From assembly GCA_007922225.1 (NCBI GenBank), contig ML679966.1, forward strand, positions 54,556,742 to 54,620,741: 64,000 bases of DNA. The letters are read 5' to 3'. A model generated the notes under the pieces. The model saw nothing but the letters and a program-made list of their open reading frames with translations. It ran no database searches and had not been told where the DNA came from. This DNA is from Emydura subglobosa (lineage: Eukaryota > Chordata > Testudines > Chelidae). Positions 58,303 through 64,000 of this stretch are shown in pieces. The translations under genes were made by a program, and so were the position numbers. Numbering within the stretch: position 1 is the first letter of the stretch; every line of letters begins with the position of its first letter.

Positions 58303-61300
58303 GTACCCTATTTCAAAAATTTTGCTCTGTTTGAATTGAAGCAAAAATCCAGTAGAAAATGAATATTTGCAAAGTTGCATATGTGTGTATGTGTGCACAC
58401 ATGTGCACTCCCTTCCATCTTATTATAATAGGCACCTCAGCTGACACTTAACAAGCATGGTACAAATGGGGTTGCTAGATAAGAAATATATATAATCCGA
58501 TGACATTTACAGTGATTACTTAATTTTAAAGCATTTAAAGTATAATTTGTGACAATTAATGGAAAGTGTTATTACATTAAATTATATCACATTTGCAATT
58601 CATTTTTTAATTATACACAGTATTATGAGGTAAAATACGACATTTGCATTTTGTTTCATTTTCATGTCTGTTACAAAAAGGAAAAGACTTTGTAACAAAT
58701 GATAAATCATAATGAATTCCTTTGATATTCAGTGTAAGAATTTCCTTCACTCTTTTGATAAGGATGCATTATAAAATGTAATAAATGTGTAATTTAACTG
58801 GGAATAATTCCCCAAAGAGATATCACAAGGCAGGACTTGACAAATCCATTCATTCATTCAACACTTATGTGTAGGTAACTTTTCATAATGATTTTTGCTT
58901 TGCTCATCTTTTCTTGCAGAATCTAAGCTTTCATGAAAAAAAAAAAAAAGATGATGATACATTTGGCTAGGAACCCGATAACTTTGCAAATCTGATCCCA
59001 GATGTGCAAACTGATACTGTTATCTTCCTAAATCTCCAAAAAGCCCAAAACCAAAGAACTATATAAAGTACCTAATGGCCAGTCTTAAATCTCACAACCC
59101 AAGCAGCCAGGCAATACATGGGGAAGTTCCTGTGAAGCACAGGGGAGAAATCTTTGCAGCAGAGCAGCTTCAGAGCCTCTCCTCCAACCTCACTCTGCAT
59201 AGGGAGCCCCAGCAGAGTTGGATTGTATGGTGCCTAAGGATGCACCTGGATGGGTTCTCCAAATCCTGCTCCAGCCTCATACAACAGAACCATTCTTGCA
59301 GAAGCTGATGTTCCAATTTATGGACTTGGGGGTCATTGGAGCCACATAATTGCAGCATCTCTGAGCACCCCAGGCATAGCACAATGGGGCAGCACACAGA
59401 CTATTCTTGCCTCAGGTGTGCAGGTAACTTAGCTACTCAGCAGGCAGCCTCCATGCATCACCTATGTAATCTTTATAAAGTGGAGAAGACCTAGTGCCAT
59501 CCCTCCAGCAGAGTGAATTTAACCTTTAGAGAACAGGTGGTGAGCAGGTTACATCTTCTGGTTCCTGTATTTTTGACATGCTACAAATTCCCACTGACTT
59601 TAATGACAGCTTTGGGAGTGGAGAATCCTGGGAAAGCAGGGTCAGGCTGTAGGTGCACATACAGAATTCAGTACCAGAAGTCTGCAATGAAAAAGAACAT
59701 CACTGACATTTAGCCTCTTCAGATTCCCTTTTAAAGCTTTTTTAGCTGCTTTGTATGTCTATATATCTGTCAATTAGGCCTTCAATATGCAGATTTCACT
59801 TTCTTTCACTTGGAAAATAAAACTGAATAACATATATATTAGTTATTAACATATATATTAGCTCGTTAGTACTAATGAGCAATGATTCTTGCTTCTCTAT
59901 TTTTGCCTAAAGATGAAAATATCTTCAGCACATTTGCTACGTGGTATTTGCCCTGTTTGCTTTTGATAGTTGATTGATTGATTTACTTTTCTCCCCTCCT
60001 TGCTTTGAGGACAATGTTGCTAACAAGCAAGACCTCAGCTATGGTCAGGGCCACTGTAGATTTGATGGATACATACAGGATGTGCCACTTAGAGTGGCAC
60101 AAATCAAAAACATTTCTTTATGTTAGAGAAAGGTACTGGGCCAAATTCTATCCCTATTTGCACCAATGTGAAAAGTGACTCCAGTGACTTTAAAGCTAAG
60201 GCTAGTGTAAAGACTTCTTTTCTAGACTGCTCTTGGTTTGATCCATTGAGAAGTGTGTTTTCAACACCATGTACAGTGATTTATCCATTGATAATGTACT
60301 CAGTTCATTTTTCAGTTTTCCATCTTTCACAGTGTTGGTGACTAAAATCTCCATCTATTCCTTAAAGCTCTGACATGATCTATACTTTAAGGGTAAACTC
60401 CACCCATCAGATCTGCGAGGTAGGTTTTGGCTAAAAAAAACAGAAACAAGAATTTCCCTCTCTTTCAAGGCAGAAACATGTATATTGCAGATGATTTTGT
60501 ACTCTCGATAGGGATTTCTGTATTCTGCACTTCTCCTTCATGTTGGCCCCAACAGTTCTCTACGGTTTACAATCCATCACAAGTAGGGCGTTTTATGCCT
60601 TTGCACCATAAATACTGCTGCCTATATTTGCCTAAATAAATACCCTGTCATGTGTACATAAGAACTTACTCGTTGTGTAACCAATATGCATAGCAGCCAT
60701 ATCAAAAGGAAAGACACCAGGCAGATGGATAGACAAATATATTCTCATACATGCTGTAGATCAGCTCATGTAAATGTCATAGAGCAAACATCCAATGTGT
60801 CATGCTGTCCGTGGACGCTCCCTGGAGGACATGTCATACAAGATCCTTCAAAATTCAATTGGCAGCTTATGAAATAGTGTGTGTGTGAACAAATTAAAGC
60901 ATTCAGTCATACAGTTATTAACAGAAGGAGGAAGAAATTAACAGGCACAGGCAAGGGAGAAAAGATTTTCACATGAGTTTTGAAAAGAGATGGATAATCA
61001 CTGAGACAAAAAGATACAATGGGGCTGTTCCCCAATATCTGTAGAGGAGCAATCCTTGCATCAGCATCTGCCAGAGAAGGAACAGACGAGGCAGGTACTA
61101 GATGGAACAGCAGGAGTGGAGAGGGGAAGAGGGAAAGGCAAGGTCTATGATGATTTGCACCAGCTAGAATTTTTTGCCACTAAGATTTGGCAAACTCACT
61201 CATGAGTAATGCAGAAAATCTCAAATGAGTCTGATAAAACCCTTCAATATACCACCATATATTTTGTATATGGAAGATATATCACAGAAAAATTATTTTA

Positions 61301-61500
61301 GGAATGTTCTAAAAATAATGGAGACAATTCTTGATAGCCTCTGCCTGTATATCAGATACCTCGCTATAAAACAATCTTTCAGTGACCTAAATATCTTTTC
61401 TATACCTAAAAATGGATTAGTGAGAAAAGGGCAGGTGAGCCAGTCAAAGGTGAATGTGATGCACTGTTCACAGTACCTGTCTTTCCTAGTGTCAGCAATC
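58303..61500. other. unique non-coding stretch
   Basis: No genes are seen. An A-run lies at 58,937. The AT-rich 58,500-58,800 part has many TAAT/ATTA cores and could be conserved non-coding DNA. The frame at 59,075-59,308 has no recognisable domain. Confidence 0.4.
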
Positions 61501-61679
61501 AATGCCAGCAGCAGAGCTAATCTGCGGGCAGTCATTTTAATACAGCGGGCCTGCAGCAGGAGGCCTGATTAGCCACACAGCCTGACTGACTGGCTGCAGG
61601 CTCTTTAGCCAGCAGCAGCTCCCGGGCTTCTCAACACGTGCCCACCATCGTGCCTGTGCCTCCCTTATATCAACCTTCC

Positions 61680-61925
61680 CTCTGTCCTGCCCCTGTCGTA
61701 AGCCCGTCCTTGCCTGATACCCTGCTCACTCCAGTTCCTGCCCTCCAATCTGACCCTTGACTCTGGTTCCTGAGTACAGCTTGCCCCTCAGCTCTGGTTT
61801 CTGCCGTCTGGTTTGACCCTTGGCTTTGTATCCTGACTACAGCTCTGACTCAATCAGTAGGCCTGCTGCCTGCTACCCTCTCTGACCACTAGGCTAGACT
61901 ACCCTCCTCCAGGTCAGCTGACACT
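61680..61925. repeat. CT-rich degenerate tandem ('ctctggtt / tgaccctt' units)
   Basis: Recurrent 'tgacccttgactctggttcc', 'tttgacccttggctttg' and 'agctctggtttctg' units in imperfect tandem, comparable with 17,960-18,100. It is preceded by a GC-richer segment with CAG/GCAG repeats (61,500-61,680). Possibly part of an LTR element. Confidence 0.45.
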
Positions 61926-63247
61926 TAGCAACTGAAATACAGTCTGTGACCAATGGGAAAACAAGACTTCATTGTCACTGGTATCTAAGGATTATAATAA
62001 AAATAAATACGTATGTAAATCCATTTTGGGCTAGCTATTCAGCTGGTGTAGTCACAGCTCCATTGTTTTCAGCTGTTATGGTGACTTACACCGGTCCAGG
62101 ATCTGACCCAGGATGTCTGTAAAAAAAAATAGACCATAAGGATGAGTATGATCCTTTCATTGGTGTGTGGCTAAATAAATTAGAGACCCAAAGCCTTCCA
62201 TGGTGAATCAACCACGCACATCATGTTCCTGAATGCTCCATATGGCATTTGGATCTCTAGCTTAGCTGAAAAATATGTAAAAACCCCCCACATAGTTAGA
62301 CCCTTACAGCAGCCCAAACACATGGTACTCCCCCCCCACTCCCCAGAATGACTGTTCCCCATAAAATGTACAGTTATCGCCTCTATCCTTACTCACAAGC
62401 ACTGTCTCTCACTAAAAGGCACCCTTCTACTGTGCCATCTGTAACTCACCACATGTTCTCATATTAAAAAATGGCTCCCTGTCGGCTGCATGTCTAAGCA
62501 TGCTTATATGCATTCGTTATTTCAGCTAAGATTGGCACTAATTCATGGGGGTGAAAATAAGCTCCAGTGATCATCCTTATGTAGGGCCAAGATTTGGATA
62601 CACTTACTCAGATTGAATAGCACCTTACTTTACACACTATACAGTTGATTTTGATGGGACTGCTCAGGGATTAAAGTAGAACTCAATGTACATAAGGGTA
62701 TTTCACAGTACTGGTCATTGGATAGTAATGTATAAAGATTTTGGTGTAAATGTCCCTTTTTTGCTCAAACTATTTGCTTGGTGGATGACACACAGAAAAC
62801 TATTCAAGTTAACTAAATTGATTTGGATGGCTACTTAATTCCAGCCAAAAAAATTAATAGCTCCTCAAACACAATTTATTCCAATTTTCTGAGCTTTAGT
62901 GCAGATATGACAGCAAAGAGAGAGAAACAATCATGTCCAGCAGTGATATATGATGATAGGGCTGTAGGTTGGCAGTGACAACACAAACCACAAAGCATCA
63001 GGATAAAATACAACATTATACACAAATACATATAGTTTGATTGTGATTTATTAAAGATGACACCTGGCTAGCAAGCAAACAATCCTGCTCCCCTCCCCAC
63101 CTCAACTTCCACAAATACCAAAGATCAAGTATAAACTTATTATAACCTCCCCACCCAGTTCTTCAGGTAGAATAGAAAATAGAAATACTATTAGCTAAAA
63201 ATAGCAATTGAAATCCCATTACAAATGTGTTTTTGAAGTATTACATT
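61926..63247. other. unique stretch with one palindrome arm
   Basis: A decayed 'cagctggtgtagtcacagct' / 'gtgacttacaccggtcc' palindrome sits at 62,037-62,105. Nothing else is recognised. Confidence 0.4.
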
Positions 63248-64000
63248 ATAAGAACATAAGCATGATCATATTGGGTCAGATCAATGGTCCATCTAGCCCA
63301 GTTAGTTGTCTTCCAACAAAGGTCAGTGGCAGATGCTTCAGAGGGAATGAAAAGAACAGGACAATTATATAGCGATCCATCCCCTGTCATCTAGTCCCAG
63401 CTTCTAGCAGTCAGAGGTTCAAGGACACCCGAAGCATGGAGTTGCATCCTTGACCATCTTCCTAACAGCCATTGATGCACCTATCCTCCATGAACTTATC
63501 TAATTATTTTCTGAATCCAGTTATTCTTTTGGCATTCACAACACCCTAGGGCAACCAGTTCCACAGGTTGACTGTGCATTGTATGAAGAAATAGGTCCTT
63601 ACATTTGTTTTAAACCTGCCGCTTATTAATTTCAATGGGTGACCCCATGGTTTTTGTGCTTTGTGAAGGAGTAAATAGCACTGCCTATTCACTTTCTCCA
63701 CACCATTCATGATTTTATAGATCTCTATCATACCCCCCCTTAGTAGTCTCTTTTCTAAGCTAAACAGTCCCAGTCTTTTTAATCTTTCTTCATATGGAAA
63801 GCTGCTCCATATACATAATCATTTTTGTTGCCATTCTCTACACTTCTTCCAGTTCTAATATTTATTTTTTTGTGATGAGGCAACCAGAACTGCACACAGT
63901 ATTAAAGGTGTGGGTGTACCAGGGATTTATACAAAGATATTATACTATTTTCTGTCTTATTATCTATCCTTTTCCTAATGGTTCCTAACAGCTATTAACT
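63248..64000 (-). mobile_element. CR1 LINE, minus strand, running off the window
   Basis: The minus strand ends (at 63,248) with the CR1 terminus: 'tgggctagatggaccattga' followed by 'tctgacccaatatgatcatg' and 'cttatgttctta'. Further up it reads the CR1 3' UTR and the end of ORF2 ('gaagaaagattaaaaagact' near 63,780). Target-primed CR1 tails often differ between subfamilies; this one belongs with the 31,298 and 43,040 copies, not with the ATTCTATGA type. Confidence 0.85.

Noticed and set aside
59075..59308. 77-codon frame in a slightly GC-richer patch
   Set aside because: No domain, and antisense frame equally open; no splice sites of good quality at its ends.

Overview
The window looks like non-coding DNA from a sauropsid reptile, most probably a turtle. 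That is inference from the repeat content: CR1 LINEs with the (ATTCTATGA)n 3' tail, a structurally complete DIRS retrotransposon (DIRS elements are known from turtles and other non-avian reptiles but not typical of birds), a Penelope-like element with a GIY-YIG endonuclease, L2 remnants, MIR/CORE-SINEs and several palindromic MITE families. The background is AT-rich, as expected for a gene desert or a very long intron. No complete host gene, tRNA, rRNA or CRISPR array was found.

Layout. 1-6 kb: an old SINE, one copy (A) of an unclassified ~1 kb repeat, a MITE-like inverted repeat, then unique sequence. At 5.95-6.11 kb there is the only host-gene candidate, a TATA box followed by a short coding exon that ends exactly at a GTAAGA donor. 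6-17 kb: mostly unique DNA with palindromic MITE relics, a SINE and an L2 remnant. 17.8-25.9 kb: a second copy (B) of the A repeat, split by a ~6.0 kb DIRS element (19,796-25,802) with inverted terminal repeats, an internal complementary region, a decayed Gag, a decayed RT/RNase H and a nearly intact tyrosine recombinase. 26-33.8 kb: unique DNA with SINE and CR1 fragments. 33.8-34.9 kb: a CpG-rich retroelement-like island with pentamer arrays. 35.0-37.4 kb: a broken gene of an uncharacterised family (N-terminal block, 'GCDT' block, Cys-rich C-terminus), interrupted by two nested MITEs and another insert. 38-43 kb: a Penelope end fragment and unique DNA. 43.0-46.3 kb: a long dead CR1 carrying a 124-bp hAT-like MITE with a perfect 8-bp target duplication. 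46-55.6 kb: unique DNA, SINE/CR1 tails, an L2 remnant and a MITE. 55.6-57.4 kb: a CR1 directly followed by a Penelope-like element in opposite coding orientation, which itself ends in an inverted Penelope fragment. 57.8-64 kb: MIR, palindromes, a CT-rich degenerate repeat and a minus-strand CR1 running off the window.

Nothing here forms a host operon or pathway. The main interest lies in nested transposition histories that can be read to the base, the preserved DIRS termini, the broken 'GCDT' family gene and the possible first exon at 6.0 kb. All family calls come from reading motifs; no database search was run.
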